Notes under the pieces: model-generated
What the model was told of the DNA's origin: nothing
Databases searched by the model: none
Seen by the model: the letters and a program-made list of their open reading frames with translations, nothing else
Program-made: the position numbers and the translations under genes
Shown: positions 32,786-42,108 of the stretch, one piece after another
Numbering within the stretch: position 1 is the stretch's first letter
Layout: each line of letters begins with the position of its first letter
Source: CAJFUR01 sp904420575
GTDB taxonomy: Bacteria; Actinomycetota; Coriobacteriia; Coriobacteriales; Eggerthellaceae
DNA length: 64,000 nt
Assembly: GCA_965119745.1 (NCBI GenBank)
Contig: OZ221973.1
Location: 1,054,001-1,118,000 of the forward strand
Reading direction: 5' to 3'

Positions 32786-34681
32786 ATGGCGTTTCTGCTG
32801 GGATGCGAGAAGGTGCGGGTGGAATTCCCCACGAAGACGGTGTTCGAGGGCGTGTCGCTCGGCGTGGACGAGGGCGACCGCATCGGCATCGTCGGGCGCA
32901 ACGGCGACGGCAAGTCGACGCTGCTCAACCTGCTGGCAGGCAGGCTTGATCCCGACGACGGGCGCGTGCTGAAGAACGGCGCCGTGCGCGTGGGTGTGCT
33001 GGGGCAGGCCGACGCGCTGTCCGACGACGACACGGTGGAGCGCGCCATCGTGGGCGACCTGCCGGAATACCAGTGGGCGGGCGATGCGCGCATCCGCGAC
33101 GTCATCGCAGGTCTTGCGCGCGACATCCCCTGGGACGCCACGGTGGGCACGCTTTCCGGCGGGCAGCGGAGGCGCGTTGACTTGGTGCGGCTGCTCATCG
33201 GCGACTGGGACGTGCTTGCGCTGGACGAACCGACCAACCACCTGGACGTGCGCGCTATCACGTGGCTGGCGGACCACCTGAAGAGCCGTTGGAAGCAGGG
33301 CGCGGGCGCGCTCTTGGTGGTCACGCACGACCGCTGGTTTCTGGACGAGGTGTGCACGGGCATGTGGGAAGTGCACGACCGGCAGGTGGAACCGTTCGAA
33401 GGCGGCTTCTCGGCCTACGTCATGCAGCGTGTGGAACGCGACCGTTTGGCGGCGCTGGCCGAGCAGAAGCGCCAGAACGAGCTGCGCCGCGAGCTGGCCT
33501 GGCTCTCGCGCGGGGCGCGGGCCCGCGCGACGAAGCCGAAGTTCCACGTGGCAGCCGCCCAGGCGCTCATCGCCGACGTGCCCCCTTTGCGCGACGAGTT
33601 GGAGCTCAAGCGCATGGCCATGGCGCGCCTCGGCAAGCAGGTGGTGGACCTGGAGCACGCCACGGTGCGCTTCGAAGGCACAGACGGTTCCAGCCGCACG
33701 GTGCTCCACGACGTGGACTGGATCATCGGGCCGGGCGACCGCTACGGCATCGTCGGCGAGAACGGCGCGGGCAAGACGACGCTGCTGCGCGTGATCCAGG
33801 GCCTGCAGCGCCTGGACGCCGGCCGCGTGAAGATCGGCCAGACCGTGCGCTTCGCCGTGCTGTCGCAGCATCTGGACGACCTTGCGCGCTTCGGCGACGA
33901 TCGGGTGCGCCAGGTGATCGGCCGCTACAGCCGCCGCACCATGCTCGACGGCAAGGAAGTGACCCCGGCGCAGCTGCTCGAGAAGCTGGGCTTTTCGCGC
34001 GACGACCTGAACGAGCCGGTGTGCGACCTGTCGGGCGGGCAGAAGCGCCGCCTGGCCCTCATGCTCATCCTGCTGGACGAGCCGAACGTGCTTGTCTTGG
34101 ACGAGCCCGGCAACGACCTGGACACCGACATGCTGGCCGTGGTGGAAGACCTGCTGGATGGCTGGCCGGGCACGCTGCTTTTGGTCACGCACGACCGCTA
34201 CCTCATGGAGCGCGTGACCGACCACCAGTTCGCCCTGCTGGATGGCAAGCTGCGGCATCTGCCAGGCGGCGTGGAGGAGTACCTGAAGCTGGCGGACGAG
34301 CGGGAGGCAACCCAGTCCGGCGATCGCCGGCAGATGCGCAGTCGCTCAGACAGTCCTGCTCGCACGAAGCGTCCACAGGACGCTTCGGCTCGTGCGGAAC
34401 TCGCTTGGTGCGTACCTTCCGACGATCGCCTAGCAACCGAGGCCACTCGCCCGCAGCTTTCCGGCGGCGAGCAGCGCACGTTGCGCAAGCTCATGCAGTC
34501 CAACGAGCGCAAGATAGAGACGCTGAACGCCAAGGTGGATGCCGTGCGCGCTGAGATGGCTGTTGCCGATCCCAGCGACTTCACCGCCCTCGGCGACTTC
34601 CAAGCCCAGATCAACGACCTGCAATCCCAAATAGACGCCCTTGAGGAAGAATGGATGGAAGCCGCCGAGCAACTGGGCTAG
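32786..34681 (+). CDS. ABC-F family ATPase (Uup-like)
   Basis: 631 residues, two ABC domains and no membrane span. Domain 1: Walker A GRNGDGKST at 37-45, signature LSGGQRRR, Walker B LALDEPTNHLD. Domain 2: GENGAGKTT, LSGGQKRR, but LVLDEPGNDLDTD. A C-terminal coiled coil (about residues 555-631) follows. ABC-F proteins act on ribosomes in translation rescue or antibiotic protection; the coiled-coil tail suggests the Uup/housekeeping branch. Residues about 511-549, between domain 2 and the coiled coil, are encoded by a palindromic insertion (34319-34430). Confidence 0.88.
   Translation: MAFLLGCEKVRVEFPTKTVFEGVSLGVDEGDRIGIVGRNGDGKSTLLNLLAGRLDPDDGRVLKNGAVRVGVLGQADALSDDDTVERAIVGDLPEYQWAGDARIRDVIAGLARDIPWDATVGTLSGGQRRRVDLVRLLIGDWDVLALDEPTNHLDVRAITWLADHLKSRWKQGAGALLVVTHDRWFLDEVCTGMWEVHDRQVEPFEGGFSAYVMQRVERDRLAALAEQKRQNELRRELAWLSRGARARATKPKFHVAAAQALIADVPPLRDELELKRMAMARLGKQVVDLEHATVRFEGTDGSSRTVLHDVDWIIGPGDRYGIVGENGAGKTTLLRVIQGLQRLDAGRVKIGQTVRFAVLSQHLDDLARFGDDRVRQVIGRYSRRTMLDGKEVTPAQLLEKLGFSRDDLNEPVCDLSGGQKRRLALMLILLDEPNVLVLDEPGNDLDTDMLAVVEDLLDGWPGTLLLVTHDRYLMERVTDHQFALLDGKLRHLPGGVEEYLKLADEREATQSGDRRQMRSRSDSPARTKRPQDASARAELAWCVPSDDRLATEATRPQLSGGEQRTLRKLMQSNERKIETLNAKVDAVRAEMAVADPSDFTALGDFQAQINDLQSQIDALEEEWMEAAEQLG
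34319..34430. repeat. In-frame palindromic insertion within the ABC-F gene
   Basis: GGCGATCG at 34319-34326 and CGATCGCC at 34423-34430 bound a stretch that folds on itself: CGAAGCGTCC, loop ACA, GGACGCTTCG around 34364-34387, with a weaker outer stem. It encodes a basic, Ser/Arg-rich peptide unlike the rest of the protein and keeps the frame. It ends near CTCGCT, as do the two-hairpin elements at 5.4 and 23.6 kb, but the relation is weak. Confidence 0.55.
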
Positions 34682-34777
34682 TAGGCCTCTTTCTGCCACG
34701 GACAATGCTGCTATACTTGTCTCGAACGAAAGCGCGTTTGAGTCAACCTATCGCATAGCGGTAATGAGGATCCGATC

Positions 34778-34814
34778 GTTCTCTTTATTATGGAGTGTCC
34801 ATAACAAAGAGAAC
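34778..34814. repeat. Long hairpin between ABC-F and XRE genes
   Basis: 17-base arms, GTTCTCTTTATTATGGA (34778-34794) and TCCATAACAAAGAGAAC (34798-34814), one mismatch, three-base loop. An extended -10 (TGC then TATACT, 34709-34717) points at it from the left. It may be a bidirectional terminator for the convergent genes or a small mobile remnant; no U-tract is present. Confidence 0.5.
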
Positions 34815-34821
34815 AGGCCGG

Positions 34822-36000
34822 CTACTTCCAAGAGGGCTTTTCGGGGCTTGGGATGGGCTCGGGGTTCGGCGAGGGTCTGGATTCCTCGGAGCCGCGTTTC
34901 CACGGGTCGTTCGTGGCGGCGTCGCTCTGGGCGTACTTTATCCACGCATCCTCCTGGCGCGCTTCGGCAACCCAGTCTTCCTTCGATTTCGACGCCACGC
35001 TGCCGACCAGGTACACGATGCCGCACAGGATGCCGCCCACCACGAACGCGATCCAGCTGACGGCGAAGCCGCCCTGACCTGTGCGCACGGCTTCTTTCAA
35101 GACGAACTTGTCCACGCCGCCCCCGCCACCGATCTGGTCGAACAGGGGCACGAAGCCCCACACCAAAAACACGATGGTGGCCAGCAGCATGATGACGCCG
35201 CAGGCCACGCCCATGAGGTGTTCGGCGCGCACCTGCTCGGGCGACTTCACGACGGCGTTCGGCGGCAGGTCGGCGCCCAGGTCGCTGCGACGCGCGATGT
35301 AGGTGAGCTCGGACAGCTCGAACTTCGACTTCTGCATGCCGGCCCATATGAGCAGCCCCACGGCCACGGCGAGCACGGTCATGAACGGCGCCATGAGCGC
35401 ATCCTCCACCACCAGGCCGAACGCTACGAGCCCGCCGTCATCCGGCGTGAGCCCCACGAGGAAGATCACGTCCAGCAGGATGAGCCCCACGCCTCCCGCC
35501 ACCAAAAGGGGGAAGCGGCGGCTGGCGCGTTCCAGCGTGCGCTCGTCGTAGCGCGGCTCGATGGAGGGATTGCGGCGCTTGAACTCGTGGTGCGTGAGGC
35601 CGCCCATGACGAGCGCGATCACGCCGACCACGACGAACGATAGGAGCAAGACCGCCTGCAGGTTGTCGGGAAGCCGCAACGCCTCCGCGATGCCGGCGAC
35701 GCCCACGCCCACGAGGATGCACATGACGCCCGCGACGATGGATGCGTCGTAGCGGTTCATGTGGCGGTCGTAGCGCTCGGTGTCGCCTTCTTTCGCGATG
35801 CTCACGGCGCCGCGCATGAGGTCGTCCATGCTCACGTGAAACAGGTCGCACAAGACCAGCAGCTTGTCCATTTCGGGATAGTTGGTGCCCGCCTCCCACT
35901 TGCTGACGGTCTGGCGCGACACGCCCAGCTGCTCGGCAAGGCCCTCCTGCGTGACGCCGTAGTGCTGGCGCAGGTAGACGAGGTTTTCGGCGAAGCTCAT
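34822..36000 (-). CDS. XRE-family regulator with C-terminal membrane domain
   Basis: 392 residues. The N-terminal Cro/CI helix-turn-helix (LRQHYGVTQEGLAEQLGVSR, QTVSKWEAGTNYPEMDKL) is followed by about seven membrane spans in pairs and a proline-rich cytoplasmic tail. Membrane-bound XRE regulators couple envelope signals to transcription; the target genes are unknown. The start ATG 36000 has AAGGGA upstream. It converges on the ABC-F gene; a hairpin lies between them. Confidence 0.85.
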   Translation of the reverse strand: MSFAENLVYLRQHYGVTQEGLAEQLGVSRQTVSKWEAGTNYPEMDKLLVLCDLFHVSMDDLMRGAVSIAKEGDTERYDRHMNRYDASIVAGVMCILVGVGVAGIAEALRLPDNLQAVLLLSFVVVGVIALVMGGLTHHEFKRRNPSIEPRYDERTLERASRRFPLLVAGGVGLILLDVIFLVGLTPDDGGLVAFGLVVEDALMAPFMTVLAVAVGLLIWAGMQKSKFELSELTYIARRSDLGADLPPNAVVKSPEQVRAEHLMGVACGVIMLLATIVFLVWGFVPLFDQIGGGGGVDKFVLKEAVRTGQGGFAVSWIAFVVGGILCGIVYLVGSVASKSKEDWVAEARQEDAWIKYAQSDAATNDPWKRGSEESRPSPNPEPIPSPEKPSWK

Positions 36001-36479
36001 ACAAGGTCCCTTCTTCTGGTTACGATGGCATGATACCCGAACTGCCGCTCGGCCGAAGCGGCGCGTTCGCAGTCCCTATGATGCGGTTGCGTGGCCGCCC
36101 GCTCCACCAACCTGGGCGCGCGTTTCAGCATTTTTTGCGCGCGCTCAGGTTGCGAAAGCTGTGAACTGGGGTTTTATTTTGGCTCTGGGGAGGGGCTTCC
36201 ACGGGGGCAGTTTGGCTGACGGTCGCGGCTCCGGCAGGTTCCCGGCAGCCGTGGTCCCACGGCGGCCCCCGGCAGCCGCGGTCCCCAGGCGTCGAACTTC
36301 CCCGGCTGCCGCAGCCGCCGGCTGCCGTGCCTTCCTCTCCCTGCACCGAGCTTCCCCCCGGCAGCCCCCCTCCCAAGTAACCGTTGCGTCAATTCCATGC
36401 AAAGCTTTCGTGTGGGTGCACGGCGCGGGCTTCGCGCGTTCTACCATGAAGGCGAACGGCAAGCGAAGGAGGCACCCCT
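36001..36479. other. Non-coding region with imperfect GC repeats
   Basis: No convincing gene. Two imperfect copies of CCCGGCAGCCGYGGTCCC occur near 36241-36288, and further CGGCTGCCG-type inverted copies follow to about 36365, so the stretch could fold heavily. A GCGCGCG stem with a T-rich loop is near 36116-36148. The promoter for the HAD gene is not obvious. Confidence 0.5.
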
Positions 36480-37271
36480 GTGGAAACCCAAACGATCAGG
36501 CTTGTGGCAAGCGACATGGACGGAACGTTTCTGGACGAACACGACTGCGTGCCTGAGGGCGCGCTCGACCTGGTATTGCTGCTGCGCGACGCGGGCATCC
36601 GGTTCGTTGCGTCGTCTGGGCGGCGCTACGACACGCTGCACGAACTGTTTGCGCCCGTGGCGGACTGCATGGACTTCGTGGCGTCGAACGGCGCGCAGGT
36701 GTGCGTGGAAGGCGAGCTGGTGGACCTCGAAGTGTTCTCGCATGCGGCCGTGCGCCGGCTCGCGCGCATCGTGGACGAATTCGACGCCATGCACCTGGCG
36801 CTTTTCGACGAGACGCGCAGCTATCTTCTGGACGACGAGGCGCGCTTCGAGCGCGAGAAGGACAAGAACCTGCCGAACCCCGTGCGCGTCCATGATGTGC
36901 CAGCTCCCACGACAAGCATCCTGAAGGCATCCGTGTACTGCGACGACGAGCCCATGGACCTCGCGTACATCCTCACGCGCGAACTGGACGACGACTTCGT
37001 GTTCGCGCCTTCGGGCCGCAAGTGGATCGACGTCATGCAGCGCGGCGTGACGAAGGCCACGGGCATCCGGCAGGTGCTCGACGCGCACGGCATCCGCGCC
37101 GACGAGATGATGGCGTTCGGCGACTCCATGAACGACTACGAGATCCTCCGCATGGCCGGCATCAGCATGGCCATGGGCAACGCCCGTCCCGCCATCAAAC
37201 AGATCGCCACCAAGGTCATCGGCACGAATGCCGACTATGCCGTGCAGCATGAGCTGCTCCGGTTGCTCTAG
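36480..37271 (+). CDS. Cof-type HAD-superfamily hydrolase
   Basis: 263 residues. HAD motif I VASDMDGTF (nucleophile Asp12, Asp14), motif II VASSGR, and motif IV FGDSMNDYEIL, with a C2-type cap between them. These enzymes dephosphorylate sugar phosphates, flavin or pyridoxal phosphates. The start is GTG 36480 with GAAGGAGG upstream. It stands alone. The substrate is unknown. Confidence 0.9.
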   Translation: METQTIRLVASDMDGTFLDEHDCVPEGALDLVLLLRDAGIRFVASSGRRYDTLHELFAPVADCMDFVASNGAQVCVEGELVDLEVFSHAAVRRLARIVDEFDAMHLALFDETRSYLLDDEARFEREKDKNLPNPVRVHDVPAPTTSILKASVYCDDEPMDLAYILTRELDDDFVFAPSGRKWIDVMQRGVTKATGIRQVLDAHGIRADEMMAFGDSMNDYEILRMAGISMAMGNARPAIKQIATKVIGTNADYAVQHELLRLL

Positions 37272-37361
37272 GGGTCCGGCCGGCGGCGCCGGATTGTGAA
37301 GGCAGGGCGGCGAAAGCCGTCCGCGCGGGCATGCGCATACGCGGGCGTGCGCCGCCGTTCC

Positions 37362-38795
37362 CTACAGCTCCGTGTGCATGCCGGTGCTGACACGGGCTTC
37401 GGGGTCGTTGTAGACGGTGCGGTCGAGCGTGCCGGCGGCGTTCGACGCCGTGACGCCGGCCACCATGGAATCGCTCACGTTGAGGGCGGTGCGCCCCATG
37501 TCGATGAGGGGTTCCACCGAGGCGAGAAGCCCCACGATCTCAAGGGGCAGCCCCATGGTCCCCAACACGATGAGCGAGGCGAACGTCGCGCCGCCACCCA
37601 CGCCCGCCACGCCGAACGAGCTGATCACCACCACGGCCACAAGGCCCGCCACGAACGCGGGCGAGAACACGTCGATGCCCACGGTGGGCGCGATGATGGT
37701 GGCCAGCATGGCGGGATAGATGCCCGCGCATCCGTTCTGCCCAATGGACATGCCGAAGCTGGCGGCGAAGTTGGCCGTGGCCTCGTCCACGCCCAGGGCG
37801 TTCGTTTGCGTCTCGATGTTGAGCGGCAGTGCGCCGGCGCTCGAGCGCGCCACGAACGCGAAGCTGAGCACGGGGAACGCCTTTTTCGCATAGCGCAGCG
37901 GGCTCGCACGGTTCGCCAGCAGCACCAGTGCATGCACGACGAACATGAACGCGATGGCCGCGTACGACACGAGCACGAATTTGCCCAGGTCGAGCACCGC
38001 GCGGTAGTCGCTCGAGGCCATGACGTGCGCGATGAGCGCCAGCACGCCATAGGGCGCGAGTCCCAGCACCATGGCCACGATGCGCATGACGATGCCGTAA
38101 AGGCTGTCCACGAGCTGCTGGAAGAACGCCGCCTGTGCGGAGTCGCGGTCGCGCAAGCGCAGGTAGGCCACGCCGACGATGGCGGAGAAGATAACGACGG
38201 CGATGGTGGACGTGGGACGGCTGCCGGCGAAGTCGGCGAACACGTTGGAGGGGATGAACGAAAGGATTTCCTGTGGCAGCGTGAGGTCGGCCACCTGTTG
38301 CTCGCTGTCTTGGAGGGCGCTTGCGGCGGCTGCGGCTGCGGCGTCCGATCCCGCGTCGGCGGTGAAGCTGGCGCCGGCAAGCCCGGTGAACGCCGCGCCC
38401 GCCCAGCCGACGAGCGCCGCCACGGCCACGGTGCCCAGCAGCACGGCCAGTACGACCACGCTGATGCGGCCAAGGTTCTCGGTCACCTTCGTGCGGGTGA
38501 ACGCTCCCACGATGGCCACGAACACGAGCGGCATCACGAGCATCTTCAAAAGCGCGATGTAGCCCTGGCCCACGACGGCGATCCAGTCGAGCGCCCAGAG
38601 CGCCGCGTCGCTGCCGCGTCCGAGTGCGAGCTGGATGCCCACGCCCAGCGCAATGCCCAGCCCCAGCGCCGTGAACACGCGCGGCGTAAAGGCCAGGCCG
38701 CGGTTCTTCAGCAGCTTGAGCATCGCAAGCAGCGCCGCGAACACGGCGAGCGTGGCTAAGGCGGGCAGGACGGTTTCGGCTGACACGATGCACAT
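37362..38795 (-). CDS. tcyP: Cation-coupled L-cystine symporter, TcyP-like
   Basis: 477 residues of the dicarboxylate/amino acid:cation symporter fold. Segments closely match TcyP as I know it: PRVFTALGLGIALG near the N terminus, ARPTSTIAVVIF-like SRPTSTIAVVIFSA, ARSSAGALPLNIETQ, MSIGQNGCAGIYPAMLA, and EPLIDMGRTALNVS. It would import cystine as a sulphur source. An alanine-rich insert lies near residue 165. Upstream, an inverted repeat CTGCTTG/CAAGCAG (38834-38854) sits in the promoter region and may be an operator. Confidence 0.85.
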   Translation of the reverse strand: MCIVSAETVLPALATLAVFAALLAMLKLLKNRGLAFTPRVFTALGLGIALGVGIQLALGRGSDAALWALDWIAVVGQGYIALLKMLVMPLVFVAIVGAFTRTKVTENLGRISVVVLAVLLGTVAVAALVGWAGAAFTGLAGASFTADAGSDAAAAAAASALQDSEQQVADLTLPQEILSFIPSNVFADFAGSRPTSTIAVVIFSAIVGVAYLRLRDRDSAQAAFFQQLVDSLYGIVMRIVAMVLGLAPYGVLALIAHVMASSDYRAVLDLGKFVLVSYAAIAFMFVVHALVLLANRASPLRYAKKAFPVLSFAFVARSSAGALPLNIETQTNALGVDEATANFAASFGMSIGQNGCAGIYPAMLATIIAPTVGIDVFSPAFVAGLVAVVVISSFGVAGVGGGATFASLIVLGTMGLPLEIVGLLASVEPLIDMGRTALNVSDSMVAGVTASNAAGTLDRTVYNDPEARVSTGMHTEL

Positions 38796-38935
38796 GCTTT
38801 CTGGTAGAGGTTCCGGCGAAAGCGATTATGAACCTGCTTGGTTTCTACAAGCAGAGCGAAAAGCATTTGTCTCGGGTCTGTTTATGCATGTGCGGAAAGC
38901 CGGCACCAAAGGAGCCGGCCTCGTAGACGAGCTGG

Positions 38936-39019
38936 CACGAGGGAAGGCCCGCAACGACCGTTGCGAAGGAAGGCCCGCAACGGTCGTCGTGCTGCTGCGA
39001 ACCGGGCACCGCCCTCGTG
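38936..39019. repeat. Nested inverted and direct repeats between tcyP and the methyltransferase gene
   Basis: Inner perfect arms CGACCGTTGCG (38955-38965) and CGCAACGGTCG (38976-38986); the unit AAGGCCCGCAACG is directly repeated (near 38944 and 38970); outer arms GCACGAGGG and CCCTCGTGC enclose the block. It lies just after the stop of the minus-strand methyltransferase gene and may terminate it. Confidence 0.55.
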
Positions 39020-39036
39020 CGAGGAGGGAAGACGGG

Positions 39037-39768
39037 CTAGCGTTTCCTCAGAACGATGGCGACGAAATTCAAATAGGCGCCTGCCCCGGCGTCCAGAGAG
39101 GCCCGGTCGTTGACGGAGTATTCGTTGTCGCAGGCGAGCCAGTCGTTCCATGCTTCTTCGTTGACGTCCATCTCGTGCACGGACACGACGTCGGCATCCT
39201 GCGCCTGATTGACGAGCGCCTGCCAATACGCAGCATCGTGGAGGGCAGACAGTTCTTCGGGCGTCCACGACAACAGCAATTCGGCCGGCAAGTCTTCGTG
39301 CAGGCCGTCATCCTTCATGCCTGGAACGGCGATGTAAACGAACCCGCCCGGTTTCACGAACGGCAAGAGCTTTTCGTCCAGAAACGCAGGATCGCATGCG
39401 AAATAGTGATACGAGTCGATGCTGACCACTGCGTCGAAGAATTCGCGCGCGAAAGGCAGGCCGTTTGCGGCATCGGTTTTGAGCGGCACGACACGGTCGG
39501 TCGAAAGGCCCATGCGCTCGAAGAAGCGCAGGTTGTCGGTCGGATCGCTCCAAAGATCGCAGGCGAACACTCTGAAGCCGTAGTCCTTGGCAAGCATCAC
39601 CGAGGTGATTCCCTGTCCGCTCCCCAGGTCCATGACCGTGCCGTCGCAAGGTATGGCGTGGTCTTGCAGCAACTCCTCGAGAAGTTTGAGAGGGTTTGGT
39701 CCCATGATCTTCTCACGGACGACGGTCTGATCGTAGGCGTTGCTTTTGGGAAAGCCGTGCGTGGCCAT
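39037..39768 (-). CDS. SAM-dependent methyltransferase, class I
   Basis: 243 residues. The SAM-binding motif I VMDLGSGQGITSVMLAKDYG is followed by acidic FACDLWSD, VVSIDSYHYF and KPGGFVYIAVPGM, a complete class I fold. The start ATG 39768 has AGAGG six bases upstream; the frame continues upstream without family features. It is divergent from an AraC/GyrI regulator, which may control it. The substrate is not predictable; the family includes small-molecule methylases. Confidence 0.87.
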   Translation of the reverse strand: MATHGFPKSNAYDQTVVREKIMGPNPLKLLEELLQDHAIPCDGTVMDLGSGQGITSVMLAKDYGFRVFACDLWSDPTDNLRFFERMGLSTDRVVPLKTDAANGLPFAREFFDAVVSIDSYHYFACDPAFLDEKLLPFVKPGGFVYIAVPGMKDDGLHEDLPAELLLSWTPEELSALHDAAYWQALVNQAQDADVVSVHEMDVNEEAWNDWLACDNEYSVNDRASLDAGAGAYLNFVAIVLRKR

Positions 39769-40089
39769 GGCTGCCTCTTTCGGATCGGTAGACAGGCGCA
39801 TCATAGCACGAACAAGACCGATTGCCGGCTGATGCCGCGCCCTTTGTCTGTGCGGCTGGTCTTTCGTCTCCGGATCGACATCCTGCCAGGCGTTGCGGAC
39901 ACTCGGCGGGAAAGCGCGAAAGGTTTCGCGAAGGCGCTCTCGCGCGGCCTGCCGCTGCCAAGGCTCTCGGCCACCGTGCATTTCGCTCGCGTTGAAGTCA
40001 GCGACGAAACAAAGCAAGCGAGATCAAGCAACAAGGGCGCATTTTCTCTATGATGGGAGCAGAACGGACTTGTCAAGGAGGTTCGACGC
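39769..40089. other. Divergent intergenic region, methyltransferase / AraC
   Basis: No gene seen. TATGAT near 40049 is a possible -10 for the AraC gene, which starts at 40090 behind AAGGAGG. No clear operator was found. Confidence 0.4.
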
Positions 40090-41064
40090 ATGTACGAGTG
40101 GGAACGGCAGATCCAGACGATCGTCGACGAGATCGACGAGTGCATCAAGAACCGCGACGGCGAAGCGCTCGCGTTGGCCTCCCTTGCACGGCGGCTGGGC
40201 TACTCCGAGTTCCATGCATCGCGCAAGTTCCGCGAAGTGGCGGGCATGCCGCTGCGCGACTACCTGCGGCGCCGCAAGCTCGCGTTCGCGCTCAAGGAGG
40301 TCCGCGACACCAACCGCAGCATCCTCGACATTGCGCTCGACCACGGCTTCTCGTCTCACGAGGCGTTCACCCGGGCCTTCAAGGCGGCCTACGGCGTTAC
40401 GCCGAGCGCGTTTCGCGCGCACCCGCGCCCGGTCGTCCTCCGCACCAAGCTCAGCTCGTTCGACCGCTACCTTTTCGGGTTAGGAGAGATCGGCATGGAG
40501 AAATCGACCGACGGCGTGCAGACGTACTTCGTGCGCCTTCCTGCGCACAAGTTCCTGCACGTCAAGAACTACGAGAGCAACGGCTACTGGGACTTCTGGC
40601 AGAAGCAGAACGCCATCCCCGGCCAGGACTACGACACCGTGTGCGGTTTGCTGGACAGCATCAAGGGCAAGTTGGACGACGACGGAGGCAGCGAGGAGAA
40701 CAGCGGCAGCGGCCAGCTCATGGCCTACATCTGGGATTCGGAAGGCCGCCTGTGCGACTGGGGCATTCCGCGCACCGAATGCTACGGCGTGCGCCTGCCC
40801 GCCGACTGGCAGGGCGAGGTGCCGGCGAATCTGCTGTTGGCCGACGTGCCCGAGGCCGAGTACCTGGTGTTCGAGCACGGCCCGTTCGACTACGAGCAGG
40901 AGAACCGTACCGTGGAAGAGAAGATCGAGCAGGCCATGTCCACGTTCGACTTCGCAGGCACCGGCTACTGCTACGACGACGCGCCGGGGCGCATCCTCTA
41001 CTTCTATTTCGATCCGGGCCGCTTCTGGAAGTATGTCCGTCCCGTAAGAAAATGCGAGGGGTAG
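40090..41064 (+). CDS. AraC-family regulator with GyrI-like effector domain
   Basis: 324 residues: two helix-turn-helix motifs at the N terminus (LARRLGYSEFHASRKFREVA and ILDIALDHGFSSHEAFTRAF) and a C-terminal GyrI/Rob-like ligand-binding domain (residues about 150-320). This domain order is that of Rob/SoxS-type drug-sensing regulators. AAGGAGG at 40076-40082 sets the start. It is divergent from the methyltransferase gene. Confidence 0.9.
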   Translation: MYEWERQIQTIVDEIDECIKNRDGEALALASLARRLGYSEFHASRKFREVAGMPLRDYLRRRKLAFALKEVRDTNRSILDIALDHGFSSHEAFTRAFKAAYGVTPSAFRAHPRPVVLRTKLSSFDRYLFGLGEIGMEKSTDGVQTYFVRLPAHKFLHVKNYESNGYWDFWQKQNAIPGQDYDTVCGLLDSIKGKLDDDGGSEENSGSGQLMAYIWDSEGRLCDWGIPRTECYGVRLPADWQGEVPANLLLADVPEAEYLVFEHGPFDYEQENRTVEEKIEQAMSTFDFAGTGYCYDDAPGRILYFYFDPGRFWKYVRPVRKCEG

Positions 41065-41107
41065 GGAAGCGTGGGTTATGCGGGTTTTGGTTCTCTAAAT
41101 AATTTTA

Positions 41108-42075
41108 TCAAAATGGACGAATAAATTCATTAACTGCTACTTGCTCGATGTATTCCGCAATGGCTTCTTTCTTTTCTTCCAAAGCTAAACGGTGTAAAAG
41201 AAATCGTGCACCTGAAAGGCGACTTATAATCGTTTCGAAATAAAGTCTGCAAAACCACTGAGTGCGGATAGCTCATTCGCGTCATCGACCAAGATGATGC
41301 ATTTAGAGTTGGGAGGAATATCGGTTGAAAGATCATCCCAGATTGGCAGCCCGTTGGAGCTGATTGCTAAGGCTTTCGCCTGGTTCTTTTCTGCGAAGAG
41401 TTTTGTTGCCTCGAGGGCAAGTCTAGTCTTGCCCATTCCGGGTTTACCATAAAGAAGTACAACTTGCTGTTGGTGTATTGCCAAGGATAGGTCGTCCAGT
41501 TCGTGTTCACGTCCGAGAAGGGTAACTTTCAACGAAGCAGAGAAGCAGCCTCTTTCTGACTTATCTTCGAATTCAGAAAGTTCCATGATTTGCCCCGAGT
41601 TGACCGAAATACCGAGATGCTCCTTGGCAAAACTTGGATAATCATGAGCAAGCAATCTAGCCATTTGGTCGACGCCAATCAGCTCAATTCTGCTGTCGAT
41701 TGCTCGAATTCTCGCAATGTCAGCGCTTTTAAACCTGCGACAAGAATAAGCTATTACAATCTTTGCGAGTTGACCCGGTTCAAGTTCGGCCTTTTCAGTA
41801 GCGAGGCATTTCTCTATATCTTCTTCAATTTTTCTAAGGGCTTTGTTTCTTTCGGGGTAATGGCCGCATTCAAGGTATGCAAATTGGCCTTCAGGGAGCA
41901 CCCAATAGGTATCAGGGGTTCCCGGAGCCGTAGCGCTAGAGTTTGTGGCAGATCCTCGGTGGGTTGGCCTATCGTAGCCGAGGTACTGAGAAATGAGTTC
42001 TTGAGCGAGGCTTTGAAAGCTCGCAGGGCTCAACTCTGCGACTTCGTCTTCGATCCTGGCTTTTCTGCTGGCCAA
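41108..42075 (-). pseudogene. Broken nuclease-like / STAND ATPase protein (candidate defence gene remnant)
   Basis: An intact frame from TTG 42075 to a stop at 41224 encodes 283 residues. The first 110 resemble a PD-(D/E)xK nuclease-like module (ASFQSLAQELISQYLGY, GTPDTYWVLPEGQFAYLECG, KIEEDIEKC); then a P-loop (LLYGKPGMGKTRLALEA) and Walker B-like CIILVDDANEL. The protein stops just after Walker B, far short of a STAND ATPase. A shifted frame continues to TGA at 41108 and encodes a natural-looking tail (LALEEKKEAIAEYIEQ), implying a frameshift plus large internal deletion. G+C is clearly lower than in neighbours, a sign of transfer. It follows the Fic gene by 33 bases. Confidence 0.6.
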
Positions 42076-42108
42076 GATGCTGTTGATCCTTTCGACGACA
42101 ACGCAAGG

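Noticed and set aside
31292..34258. 988-codon minus-strand frame
   Set aside because: Antisense to the DUF4143 ATPase and ABC-F genes; no recognisable motif.
34822..36000. Sensor of the ABC-F gene as an antibiotic-resistance cassette
   Set aside because: The genes are convergent and the ABC-F protein has Uup-like rather than clear resistance-type features.
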